From positions 17,562,151 to 17,626,150 of the forward strand of contig CM060118.1 in assembly GCA_030522415.1 (NCBI GenBank): DNA of 64,000 nucleotides. Direction: 5' to 3'. Each line of letters begins with the position of its first letter. The first letter of the stretch is position 1. The stretch comes from Channallabes apus (Eukaryota > Chordata > Actinopteri > Siluriformes > Clariidae). The notes below the pieces were generated by a model that was given only the letters and a program-made list of their open reading frames with translations, was not told the DNA's origin and searched no databases. Both the position numbers and the translations under genes were made by a program. Shown in pieces: positions 31,771 to 41,756 of the stretch.

Positions 31771-32979
31771 TCACCCCCGGGGGGGCCGGAGGATTGAACG
31801 GGAGGGAGGTTGTGCGTCAGTGGTTCCTACGTCGCAACCGCGCTCCTCGACTCGCTCGCAGTACCGACAACGCGCTTCGCTGCATGGTCGGTGAGATAAC
31901 GCGTTAGCGTGTAGCTTCCCGGCTCGGTGTTGAATGGTGAAGCTATAATCCTGTAATCGCTCCAGCCAACGCGCTAACTGCCCCTCAGGTTCTTTAAAGT
32001 TAAGCAGCCAAACTAACGAAGCGTGATCGGTCTGCAGCAAGAAGGTTTGCCCGTATAAGTATGGCCGGAAATGTTTTAGCGCCGCGACGACAGCTAACAG
32101 CTCGCGCCGCGTGACGCAATAATTCCGCTCGGGCCCAGACAACGCGCGGCTGAAATATGCGACAACCCGCTCTTGGTTACCGGAACCCTGAGACAGTACG
32201 GCCCCCAGCCCTACATCGCTCGCGTCTGTGTCAAGGATGAACGCGCGCGATGTATCCGGATAACCGAGGACGGGACACGTGACCAAGGCTTCACGCAACT
32301 GGGCGAACGCGCGCGCATGTACAACTTCCCAGCGGAAGGCCTGGTTCTTTTTGGTCAACCCATGCAACGGACTTGCGACGGTGGCGAAGTCTTTCACAAA
32401 CCGGCGGTAGTACGAGGCTAACCCGAGGAAAGTGCGCAGCTGCGACACATTTACCGGTTCGGGACAATTCTGCACTGCAGCGATTTTAGTTGGGTCAGTA
32501 GCAATCCCGTTAGCACTAATTATGTGGCCCAGAAACGCGGTCTCTCGCCGCAGCAGCTGGCACTTCCTGGGATTAAGCCGCAAGTTCGCCCGCCGAATAG
32601 CCACAAATACCTCCCGGAGATTAGCTAGCGCGCCCTCAAACTCTTTGCCGTGCACCAGTAAGTCATCTAGGTAGACGACGCAACGGTTCCGAGGGATATT
32701 CACCAGAACTTTCTCCATCAGCCGTTCAAACCTAGCCGGGGCGTTGCACAGGCCGAAAGGCATACGCCGAAATTGCCATAGCCCTTGCCCGATCGAGAAC
32801 GCGGTTTTAGGGCGGTCTTCCGGAGCGAGCTCTACTTGCCAGTATCCGCTACGCAGATCCAACAAGCTAAACCACGCCGAGCCTGCGACATGTTCCAGCG
32901 CATCATCTATCCGCGGCAACGGGTATGAGTCCTTTCGCATCACCTCGTTTAATCGCCGGTAATCGACACAAAACCGCCA
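31771..32979 (-). pseudogene. Gypsy reverse transcriptase and RNase H, N-terminus deleted
   Basis: The reading starts at RFCVDYRRLNEVMRKDSYPL, then FSLLDLRSGYWQVEL, MPFGLCNAPA and the catalytic CVVYLDDLLVHG, so the palm motifs remain. RNase H follows with FILDTDASDVGLGAVLSQGS and LLQTDHASLVWL. The finger part of RT before RFCVDYRR is missing and the frame differs from that of the protease, so a deletion joins the two. The C-terminal end runs out of frame in the C-rich tract before integrase. In an intact element this would be one polyprotein that turns element RNA into cDNA. Confidence 0.9.
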
Positions 32980-33584
32980 ACATCCGCGAATTCATTAAGG
33001 AACGATCTCAAGGTGTCGGTCTGTGTCAAATTCAACCCCGCGCTGCTACGTTTCAAAAGCTCGTCTAGTATGCTCGATCGGTCGTGTACCGGATGTTTGT
33101 GTGGCGCAGCCTCCGGAAGTTCCGCCCCCCGGGTGTGTGCTACTTTCACATGCGGCTGTGGTTTAGGTGTTACCAACCTAGCTCTGCCAAAATCCCCACA
33201 AAGAGTCCCGTCCGTTAGGCTGAGCACCGCCCCCCACTTTTCCAAAATGTCTAGCCCCAATATACAGCCATCCTCAATGTTCCCCAGCAAAAAATCATGA
33301 ACATAGCTGTGCTCACCTATGTTGATTCGCACCGAGCGACGAGCCCGTATCTTCAGATGGCTCCCAGACACGGTGCGGATGCTGAGGGCTGGGTTGGGCA
33401 CTTTGCCAGCACGCTCGCTTGGTCCCAACACTCCGTTGCGGAGTAGTGAAACAGTGGAGCCGGTGTCCACAAGCGCCCGCAGCGGGACGCCGTCCAGCAC
33501 ACAATCCACATAGATCCCAGCGCGTTGTCCCACACGTCCCGAACGGAGATCGACTCCGCCAATTGGGGAAACAGAATCGGCCAC
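32949..33584 (-). pseudogene. Gypsy aspartic protease domain
   Basis: An open frame of 211 codons holding the retropepsin-type active site ALVDTGSTVSLL and, further on, the GCILGLDILEKWGA block that closes the fold. The protease would cut the Gag-Pol polyprotein. The following segment (TQTDTLRSFLNEFADV) is the usual run-up to RT, but it passes through a deletion scar and ends in a stop at 32,949, where the RT continues in another frame. No separate start is expected; the first residue given is only where the frame opens. Confidence 0.85.
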
Positions 33585-33616
33585 GGGAGGTGGCTTCCCC
33601 TCGCTGCCTCCCGGAC

Positions 33617-34246
33617 CTAGTTTAACGGCTGCTGGGGTACGTTGTCCTCGCGCCTCGAAACGTTAGGGCCGTAATCCTGCGGTCCCGGGCCTCTGCGTCG
33701 CCGCGGAAGTTCAGCGTCTTGCTCGTAGCCTGGCCGTGACAGGTAGCCCTGTCCCCGGCCAGGTTCACCTCCCGAGCGCCCCCTAGTGGCAGGAGGTAGC
33801 TCGGCTCTTTGTGAGAGCAGTGCCTCGGCCAGAGAACTGGGTGCCGCCAACCTAATGTGCTCGAGCACTCGGAGAGCGTCACCCTCAAGCGAGAGTGCTA
33901 CACGGACCGCGATTTCTGCTGGGGACCAGCCCGCGAGGTTGGCGGCGAGCTCTACTTGCGCAAAAAATGCGTAGGGTTCGACGGCGCCGTTGTAGAAAGG
34001 AAGGCGCAGCTGTAAGTCGCCTCGCCGGTTAGCGGTGCCCGGAGCCGGGGCTTGGTCTGTGGGAAGCTCCACCCCGAGATCCAGTGCCGGGACCCTCATC
34101 TCGCCGCTCTGCTTCTGCCGCGCCGCCTTTTTGGTGCTAGCACCGTCCAGAAGGTGTTTCCTCTGTAGGAGTTCTGCTGCCACTCTGCGGCCCTCTTTAA
34201 TCTTCTTCAGCTCCTCCGCCGTTCGCTCCAACTCGGACATCTCCAT
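33617..34246 (-). pseudogene. gag: Gypsy gag with internal deletion
   Basis: The ATG at 34,246 follows directly on the primer-site sequence, as in the copy at 762. The N-terminal 120 residues match that copy well (ERTAEELKKIKEGRR, RLPFYNGAVEPYAFFAQVEL). After ALRVLEH about 80 residues present in the other copy are absent and the frame rejoins at IRLAAPSSLAEAL. No zinc knuckle is seen; the end is Arg-rich (RRRRGPGPQDYG). The L1 insertion lies just upstream of this start, so it is separated from its own LTR. Confidence 0.82.
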
Positions 34247-34255
34247 CCCACTTCT
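34241..34255. repeat. L1 target-site duplication, left copy
   Basis: CTCCATCCCACTTCT, identical to 39,921-39,935. It is followed by a T run, the complement of the L1 poly(A). Confidence 0.95.
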
Positions 34256-34566
34256 TTTTTTTCAACAATATTTTTATTGATTTTAACAGGGATAAAACAG
34301 GGTAAACATGTAATATTTTAATGCAGGTTTTATAATCCCCTTATAAACCCTATAGCACCCACCCCGTCCCTCCCCGACTCCAAGCCAGTTTTACAAGCAT
34401 ATGAAAGGCTAAACGGCAGGCATTGAGAGAAACCAAAAAAAAAAAAGAATAAAGAATATGGAGCTGGAAGTTTTTTGGTTCTACGTGCAAAAAATAAATA
34501 AATAAAGAGGAATAAAAAGGGGAAAGAAAGCAAACAAACAAGTAATTAAATAAGACAGGAATCAAA

Positions 34567-37500
34567 CTATAAATGTATATGAAAAAAGTGAAGGAAGGGC
34601 CCCCACACCTGTTGAAATTTAAAGTCTGAGTAATGAATTGAGTAGTGAATCTTCTCCAGGGACAGACAGGACATGATATCCCTGAGCCACTGGGCGTGAG
34701 TGGGTGATGTGGCATCCTTCCACTTGAATAAAAGAGAACGCCTGGCCAGGAGTGTCGCAAAAGATAACAATCTCTTTTTGGCTGGACTTAGACTCTTACC
34801 CTCTTCTCCAGTGACACCAAAAAGAGCAATCAGAGGGTCTGGTTCAAGATTGCAATTCAATATGAAGGACAGGGTCTTAAAAACATCCCTCCAGAATTTT
34901 TCCAAATTCGGGCATGTCCAGTACATATGAATTAGAGACGCCTCTCCACTTTTACATTTATTACAGCAAGGATCAATGTCTGGGTAGAAACGGGAGAGTT
35001 TAAGTTTGGAGAAATGAGCCCTGTGTACAACCTTAAACTGTAATAAAGAGTGGCGGGCACATAAGGAGGTTGAGTTGATAAGTTTAAGAATTGAATTCCA
35101 AGTATCATCTGATAGTGACAAATTTAAATCGTTCTCCCAAGCAGTTTTAATTTTACACAGAGGGGTGTGACTCGAAGCCGTCAATCCACCATAAATAGTG
35201 GATATTAGGCCTTTATGCAGCGGGGACAAACAGAGGAGATTATCTAGAATGTTTGCAGCAGGAGCCTCAGGGAAATTTGGTATTAAAGAGCGAATGAAGT
35301 GTCTTACTTGCAGATATCTGAAAAAATGAGAATTGGGTAAGTTAAACCTTTCGGAAAGCTGTTCAAATGATGCAAACTTATGGTCAACGAACAGGTCTTT
35401 GCAAAGCTTGATGCCCTTATCGTACCATTCCTGAAACACTGAGTCATGTAAAGAAGGCTGGAAGAGATGGTTAGAGACGATAGGACTGGACAGAGAAAAG
35501 CCCAGAAGACCGCTGTGCTTTCTGAACTGAGCCCATACTCTCAAGGTATGCACCACTACTGAGTTATTGATTAATTTAATTGAGGGGATGGGGAGAGCAG
35601 ATCCAAGGAGTGCAGAGACAGAGAGATTTTTGATAGACTTTATCTCCATTTCCACCCAGGCAGGCCGATTAGGTTGGTTATGAAAATATGACCAAAAAAT
35701 GACAGAACGAATGTTTGCTGCCCAGTAGTAGAAACGAAAATTAGGTAGAGCCATGCCACCCTCTCTTTTAGATCTTTGAAGTAGGGACTTATTCAATCGT
35801 GGATGTTTACCTTTCCAAAGGTAAGAAGATATAATTGAGCCTAACGCGCCAAAGTAAGATTTGGGAATAAAAACAGGTACAGACTGAAAGAGATATAAAA
35901 ATTTAGGGCGAATACTCATTTTAATGGCATTAATGCGGCCCACCAGGGACATGGACAGTGGTGACCATCGTCCCAAGTCCTTTCTTGTTTGGTTCAACAA
36001 CCTAATAAAATTTTCTTTAAAGAGGTGTTTATGTTTCCTTGTGATTGTAATACCAAGATAGGTAAACTGATTTTTCACTATGTTGAATGGAAAATTGTGC
36101 ATACCAGTTGTTACTGCTGTATTATCTAGCAGAAAAAGTTCACTTTTGTGCAAATTTAATTTATATCCTGAAAAATAGCTAAATTCCCTGAGCAATGACA
36201 GCACAGGTGGCAGAGAGGAGACTGGATTCGATAAAAAAAGTAGAAGATCATCTGCATAAAGAGAAACTTTATGTTCTTCTCCCTGCCTCCAAATCCCAGA
36301 TATATTTCTACAGCTTCGGAATGCAATTGCTAGTGGCTCAATGGCGAGGTTAAAGAGCAATGGGCTAAGGGGACACCCCTGACGAGTTCCCCGCTGAAGA
36401 CTGAATGGTTGAGACTGTTGAGCATTTGTCAGAACTGAGGCAGTAGGGCTTGAATATAATAATTTAACCCAAGTGATAAAACTTGGACCAAAATTGAATT
36501 TTTCTAAAGCCCTGAATAAATACTCCCATTCCACACGATCAAAAGCCTTTTCAGCATCCAAAGAAAGGACACACTCAGGGGTCTCCTCTGATGGTGTGTA
36601 CAAGATATCCATAAGGCGTCGAATGTTAAAGTAAGAATAACGATTTTTAACAAAACCGGTCTGGTCGTCAGATATAATAGAGGGTAGAACATTCTCTAAT
36701 CTACGAGCCAAGACTTTAGCAAGGATTTTAACATCCACATTAAGAAGAGAGATTGGTCTATATGAGGAGCACTCTGTTGGGTCCTTATCCTTCTTTGCTA
36801 TGAGGGTGATGCGAGCCTCACTAAATGACGCAGGCATCTTACCTTGCTTGAAAGATTCAGATAGAACCAAAGCTAGTTGTGGTGCAAGGTATGAGGAGAA
36901 TGATTTAAAAAACTCTGCAGGGAACCCGTCAGGACCCGGGGACTTACCAGATTGCAATGAGGAGATAGCTGAACTGATTTCCTCTTGTGATATGGGCTCT
37001 TCTAATCTTAATCTAGAATCAGGGGACAGTGTTGGGATATTTAGTTGAGTCAAGAAATTTTCAACTGAACTATGGTCCTTTGGGCACTCAGAAGTATATA
37101 ATCGAGAATAAAAATTCCTGAAAGCATCATTAATTTTAGAATGGTCCGTAGTGATGGTACCATCCTCCATCCGAATTTTCGTAATTTGTTGTTGTGCTCT
37201 AAATCCTTTTAACTGATTAGCTAAAAGTTTCCCAGATTTGTCACCATGAATGTAAAATTGGCTCCTACTCTTTAATAATTGACGTTCAATTACATGCGTT
37301 GAAATAAGTTCAAACTTAGTTTGCACTTCTACGCGTTTTTTATAGAGATCGGGGTTTTTAAATAGAGCATACTGCTGGTCAATTTCTTTAATTTGGTTGG
37401 TCAAATCTTTTCGTTCTTTATATGCCTTCCTTTTCATATTTGCAGTGTATGAAATTATCTGTCCCCTGAGGTAGGCTTTCAGAGCATCCCAAACAACTAA

Positions 37501-38349
37501 ACGTGACACGTCAGGTGTTTCATTTGTGGTGAAGAAAAAAACTATCTGGTCTTCCATAAATTTTACAAAATCGTCCTCCATCAGTAACGATGAATTAAAG
37601 CGCCAATGTTTAGTAACCTGAGGGAGATCGGGGAGTTTTATAGACATAACCACTGGAGCATGATCTGATATCACAATGCTCTGATAAGCACAAGAAGTAA
37701 CCATTGGGATCAGTTGATTATCTATAAAGAAATAATCAATTCTGGAGAAAGTATGGTGAACATGTGAGAAAAAGGAGTATTCTCTCTTTTTTGGATTAAG
37801 GAAGCGCCATATGTCAGAGATACCACAGCTGCAGAAATAGGACTGAAGTAGCGTGGCGGATTTACTTAGAGGTATAGGATTGGGAGATGACCTGTCAAGT
37901 GATGGATCTAAACAGCAGTTAAAGTCTCCCCCTAATATGAGAGAGTATGAGCTCAGATCAGGTAGAAGAGAGAAAAAATGTTCAAAGAAGGAGACATCGT
38001 CATAATTAGGGGCATATAGATTAGCCAACACTACATTAGTATTAAATAACTTCCCTGAAACAATGATATAACGACCTTGTATATCCGTAATAACATTATG
38101 ATGCTCAAAAGAGATGTTTGGGTTAATGAGAATCGAGACACCCCTAGCTTTGGCCTGAAAGGTTGAGTGGTAGTGCTGCCCACCCCAACGTGACATAAGG
38201 CGAGAATTATCAGAACTGCGAATGTAAGTTTCTTGTAAAAATGCAATTGCAGTGTTAAGTTGTTTAAGGTGTGAGAGCACCTTCCTTCTCTTCACCGGAT
38301 GGTTTAAACCCTTAACATTCCAGCTCACAAAGTTTAAAGAACTATTCAT
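34567..38349 (-). CDS. L1 ORF2: endonuclease, reverse transcriptase, Cys-rich C-terminus
   Basis: An intact 1,260-residue frame from MNSSLNFVSWNVKGLN; a longer upstream extension lacks homology-like sequence. The endonuclease covers about residues 1-235 with ETY near 40, GGDFN near 140 and SDHAP near 228. The RT covers about 420-800: SPGPDGFPAEFF near 470, SLDAEKAFDRVEW near 598, GTRQGCPLSPLLF near 654 and the catalytic LYADDLLLF near 697. The C-terminal part has a CCNKC...H-x4-C segment (IHMYWTCPNL), usual in L1. It would nick the target and copy element RNA at the nick. All motifs I can check are present, so the enzyme could still work, although ORF1 in this copy is broken. Confidence 0.93.
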   Translation of the reverse strand: MNSSLNFVSWNVKGLNHPVKRRKVLSHLKQLNTAIAFLQETYIRSSDNSRLMSRWGGQHYHSTFQAKARGVSILINPNISFEHHNVITDIQGRYIIVSGKLFNTNVVLANLYAPNYDDVSFFEHFFSLLPDLSSYSLILGGDFNCCLDPSLDRSSPNPIPLSKSATLLQSYFCSCGISDIWRFLNPKKREYSFFSHVHHTFSRIDYFFIDNQLIPMVTSCAYQSIVISDHAPVVMSIKLPDLPQVTKHWRFNSSLLMEDDFVKFMEDQIVFFFTTNETPDVSRLVVWDALKAYLRGQIISYTANMKRKAYKERKDLTNQIKEIDQQYALFKNPDLYKKRVEVQTKFELISTHVIERQLLKSRSQFYIHGDKSGKLLANQLKGFRAQQQITKIRMEDGTITTDHSKINDAFRNFYSRLYTSECPKDHSSVENFLTQLNIPTLSPDSRLRLEEPISQEEISSAISSLQSGKSPGPDGFPAEFFKSFSSYLAPQLALVLSESFKQGKMPASFSEARITLIAKKDKDPTECSSYRPISLLNVDVKILAKVLARRLENVLPSIISDDQTGFVKNRYSYFNIRRLMDILYTPSEETPECVLSLDAEKAFDRVEWEYLFRALEKFNFGPSFITWVKLLYSSPTASVLTNAQQSQPFSLQRGTRQGCPLSPLLFNLAIEPLAIAFRSCRNISGIWRQGEEHKVSLYADDLLLFLSNPVSSLPPVLSLLREFSYFSGYKLNLHKSELFLLDNTAVTTGMHNFPFNIVKNQFTYLGITITRKHKHLFKENFIRLLNQTRKDLGRWSPLSMSLVGRINAIKMSIRPKFLYLFQSVPVFIPKSYFGALGSIISSYLWKGKHPRLNKSLLQRSKREGGMALPNFRFYYWAANIRSVIFWSYFHNQPNRPAWVEMEIKSIKNLSVSALLGSALPIPSIKLINNSVVVHTLRVWAQFRKHSGLLGFSLSSPIVSNHLFQPSLHDSVFQEWYDKGIKLCKDLFVDHKFASFEQLSERFNLPNSHFFRYLQVRHFIRSLIPNFPEAPAANILDNLLCLSPLHKGLISTIYGGLTASSHTPLCKIKTAWENDLNLSLSDDTWNSILKLINSTSLCARHSLLQFKVVHRAHFSKLKLSRFYPDIDPCCNKCKSGEASLIHMYWTCPNLEKFWRDVFKTLSFILNCNLEPDPLIALFGVTGEEGKSLSPAKKRLLSFATLLARRSLLFKWKDATSPTHAQWLRDIMSCLSLEKIHYSIHYSDFKFQQVWGPFLHFFHIHL

Positions 38350-38956
38350 TCTCCCTGAGAGAAAATGCAGGTAGATAAAGATGAATAAGATGCCTAACGT
38401 CAGCCTTAAAGTGTAAAACACAGAACAACGTGTTAAAAATACACAGTATACAAAGAACTAACACAATACTGGCTTTGGAGATCCTCCACCCCTGCTCCAC
38501 ACACCCCTCCCCCACACACCCCACTACACCCCAACAAACAAAGATAGCTGCTAACAAACACAGCAGCAAGCTCTTCCATCCTTCCATTTTCCACCCAACA
38601 AATCCTCCTGCCGCTAACCACCCCATCTTCTGCTCCGACACAATTTACAGAAACTAATAATTAAATATATAAATAAAACATTTCCACACTCCAATACTGA
38701 AATCTCTTAATGAGAGAAAAACACACCACCACCACCCCTCGTCACATTGTAACTCTAAATATACAAACATGTAAATCACACGTGATTAAAAATAGAAAAA
38801 ATAGTAATAGAAAAATAATAATAATAACCCCTTCACAGGTTTAACACAATACTCTTACCGGAAAAGACGTAAACGTGGCCAGATTTTAGGTTAAAAATGG
38901 TACTTTCCTGAGAACTGTAGTATCGCGTATTAAAATAATAATAATAATACAGTGCA

Positions 38957-39760
38957 CTACGCAGTTTTCGGCAGACTGTCTATGTGTTTCTGCGCCTCTT
39001 CTACCGAGCGGAGCCACTTCTTCTGTCCGGTAGACAGAGTGATCCGGAGCCGCACTGGATACAGCAGAGAAGGCCGGAGACCACGGCTGTATAACTCCGA
39101 CATCACTCCTCTATACTCGGCTCGCTGGTTTAAAACTTCGGGAGCGTAGTCTTCCACTATGCGGAGCTGCTGACCGCGGTATTCCAGCTTCCCTGTCCGC
39201 CGAGCCTCCCGAATCAGAAGGTCTTTCACCTGGTGCCGGTGCACGCGGAGAATGACGGGCCGAGGTCTCTGTCCTGAAGCGGGTTTAGATGCAGGTATTC
39301 GGTGAGCTCGGTCAATCTCCGGCGGGGAAGGCAGCGTTTCAGTCCCAAACACCTCGCACAGAAACTTGGAGAAGAACTCGGTAGGGAGTCCACCTTCAGT
39401 ACCTTCCGGGAGACCCAGAACACGCAGGTTTTGTCTCCTGCTCCGGCCTTCTAAGTCTACAACTTTGGCCGTTAACTTTGAGTTGTTTTCCCGAAGTCCG
39501 GAGCAGATATTCTCCAGCTCCGTCACACGCTGACTCAGGTCGTCTGTAGCGAGTTCTAATGACGGTAAGCGCTGTCCATGGTCCTCTACTTGGGCCTGAA
39601 TCTGGTCCAGCTTAATTTCTAGTAAACTAAACGAGGATTTAAACTCCGCCGCTAACGCATCACGGTGTTGCTCTAACAGCGCTGAGATAGCCTCGACTGT
39701 CCTTTTTCACGGCTTTCACGAGTCGTCCTTTTTCACGGCTTTAACACTCCTGGTAGCCAT
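38957..39760 (-). pseudogene. L1 ORF1 protein, two early stops
   Basis: ATG at 39,760 (MATRSVKAVKKDDS), then two in-frame stops within codons 15-18. There the motif gccgtgaaaaaggac is repeated, about 21 inserted bases in all. Past this the same frame stays open for 250 codons: a coiled-coil-like stretch (LEIKLDQIQAQVEDH, then LENICSGLRENN), and an RRM-type domain with NLRVLGLPEGTE, EIDRAHRIP and RPRPVILRVHR. The C-terminal domain ends at LPKTA. ORF1p binds the element RNA and forms trimers in this family. Loss of the start would stop this copy from making it unless an internal start is used. Confidence 0.87.
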
Positions 39761-39920
39761 CGCAGATGAAAAAATATATAACCGTGGGGTAGAGTACAAA
39801 GTTATTGTCAACTAAGATTTTAATTTAACATTTAAAGACGAATAAGGGAGTGAAGAAATTCGAAACTGTCGGAGCACCTAACCAACACGTCCTACTCCAT
39901 GTGGCTGCTAACCGGAATCC

Positions 39921-39935
39921 CTCCATCCCACTTCT
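39921..39935. repeat. L1 target-site duplication, right copy
   Basis: Identical to 34,241-34,255. It overlaps the Gypsy primer-site complement, so the L1 cut the host element at its primer site and gag start. Confidence 0.95.
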
Positions 39936-39942
39936 GACACCA
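39926..39942 (-). promoter_or_regulatory. Gypsy primer binding site (tRNA-Leu type)
   Basis: Plus-strand TCCCACTTCTGACACCA, one base from the LTR. Same sequence and spacing as the site at 746-762. Confidence 0.85.
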
Positions 39943-39943
39943 A

Positions 39944-40181
39944 TGTAGCGTTTCTCGATGCTAGCAGGGATCTTGGAGGACGAGTGAGCTTGGTGGCTAC
40001 CCAATGTAATGACTGGGAGTAATTTATTAACTCAGCACAAGCATAAACACACAGGTCAAACACACATACACATGCTTAAACTTGGCCGAAACCACTAACC
40101 TAAAACAAATGTCCCACCCAGGGTGAACATCAACAGAATGCTGGCCCAAAACCGGCGGTCGCCAGCCCCGCCCACGCCACA
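39944..40181 (-). repeat. 5' LTR of minus-strand Gypsy element
   Basis: 238 bp. On the minus strand it starts TGTGGCGTGGGCG and ends CGCTACA. Confidence 0.93.
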
Positions 40182-41209
40182 GTATAGTTATTATACTATA
40201 CTATTACCACTATTACATTTTATACTAGCTAGTAATTTACAAAGCTTCATACTTATTTTCAGTGAACAGGCATTGTATACAACACAGAGAGCCGTGAAAT
40301 AGGCTCTATATTATAGTGGGACTTGTAGTTGTACTTTAGTTTTAAATGGTGAAAAATTGAAGTGGTGAAAATTACTGCTAGTTGAAAAGCTTTATCAAAG
40401 CTTTATGCACACAAAACCTTACAAATGCGTGACTCAACTGCATGACGTAATTTCCAACTCTGAGACACAAATTGTAAAAGAGTGGTTCAGGAAAATCACT
40501 CCTATTTCCAGCAACATGTTGGGGAGCTCTGGAGGTGTCCTAAGGAGAGATGTTTTGGTAACATTGAGTGACATGGAGCTCATAAAAGATATGTTTGAAC
40601 AAAAATGTTATACTTTTTGGAACAAATTGCATGCAACTGGTCCATTAACAAAGATCTCTTATACTGTCTCCACAGGTGATTTCTACTTTACATATTTTTG
40701 ATAACAGCAAAGATGCAGTGATGATTTGGGTTTGTCACAGCCAAGAATGTCAAAAAATAATAAATCAAACTTTGCTTTTATAGCACCACAGATCTGAGAC
40801 ACAATTTTAATCATCATCCATGGCACACAAACATAGTTTCACAAATTGGTATCCACTAATTTTTATATATACTGTAGAGGTACTGTAAGAGAAGGGCAGA
40901 ATTTTTCTTAAATTATTTCTTTACATTTCACTTCTCCACAAGCAAAACACTCTTATTTTTGTTTTGAGATTATGACAGTCCTACACAGCTCTGTTATCGG
41001 GGCTTGAAATTCTTGAATTTGAAGCAGTCTGATTAGTATAACTTCATGCAGCCAATTCACGCATCTACAATTTTTGTCTGTGTGCACATTCGTGCAACTC
41101 GCACTGATTCCAACTTCCTACCCTGAGTTCATACTATGATTCATTACCTGTTTCACTCTCTGCTTTAACCATGCCATGCTTGAATGGGGCCATTGCATGA
41201 AAGATGCCG
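40182..41209. other. Unassigned DNA
   Basis: No repeat recognised. A 98-codon open stretch at 40,405-40,701 has no recognisable domain. Confidence 0.45.
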
Positions 41210-41440
41210 GTGCATAGACCTCTTTTTGATATCTGGTACTATGGGCATTTAAAGATGTGGCCATTAGGAATGTGCATTTTTCCTGCTGCAATTCGTCTTG
41301 CAGAGTCCCGCTGAATCCCGCAAGCATCATTTTAGAATTTTAATAAACGTGTTGTGCATCGCAGAATATCCGCCAGAAGGACTTTATATAAAAGCCTCAT
41401 CAAATTGCTCCTCCATTCGGGTTGCTAAAAATATGCTTAT
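41210..41440 (+). repeat. Unclassified interspersed repeat, diverged copy
   Basis: It shares the cgtgttgtgcatcgcagaat-like block, gaatatccgccaga and aaggacttta with 53,255-53,335. From here to 41,756 nothing else is recognised. Confidence 0.5.
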
Positions 41441-41756
41441 AGTGTAGATATGTAGGTTACATATTAAAAGTATCTGATGAATTACAAACTGCATGTAATG
41501 TTCTAAAATATGAATAAAACAGTATTATACACAAATATATGGTATGGTAGTTTGGGCACTGAAAAAGCAATTTACACATGAGTGCACAACATTATGATAT
41601 TTGTACGTAAATTCTGGCTAGTTTCCCCTTCCACAAGCTACTTTAATTATGAACAAAACTAACTTTTTGAATAATTATGAACAAACTAACTTTACAATGC
41701 TGAAACAAGGAGCAAAGTCAAGAATATGTTTTTTTAATTATTTAAAGAATGATTTA

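Larger units (their letters stand above)
34256..39920 (-). mobile_element. L1 (Tx1-like group) retrotransposon, near full length
   Basis: 5,665 bp between two copies of a 15-bp target duplication, with a short poly(A) (T run at 34,256-34,261 on the plus strand). On the minus strand: a 160-bp 5' region, ORF1 (from 39,760), a 607-bp spacer and an ORF2 of 1,260 codons, then a 3' region of about 310 bp. The motif style (SPGPDGFPAEFFK, TRQGCPLSPLLFN) and the C-terminal Cys-rich segment suit L1/Tx1 elements. The ORF2 is intact. ORF1 has two early stop codons. Confidence 0.92.
30048..40181 (-). mobile_element. Ty3/Gypsy LTR retrotransposon disrupted by an L1 element
   Basis: Bounded by 238-bp LTRs that I can tell apart at about three sites. 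The flanks GTAT at 30,044-30,047 and 40,182-40,185 fit a 4-bp duplication. On the minus strand the order is LTR, tRNA-Leu primer site, L1 insertion, gag, protease, RT/RNase H, integrase, LTR. Without the L1 and its duplication it would be about 4.45 kb. Gag, the protease-RT junction and the integrase tail each carry a deletion, so it is defective even apart from the L1. The LTRs are clearly related to those at 496 and 2209. Confidence 0.94.

Noticed and set aside
40405..40701. 98-codon frame beginning MHTKPYKC, recalling a zinc-finger linker
   Set aside because: Only one such match; no second finger and no C-x2-C...H-x3-H pattern follows.
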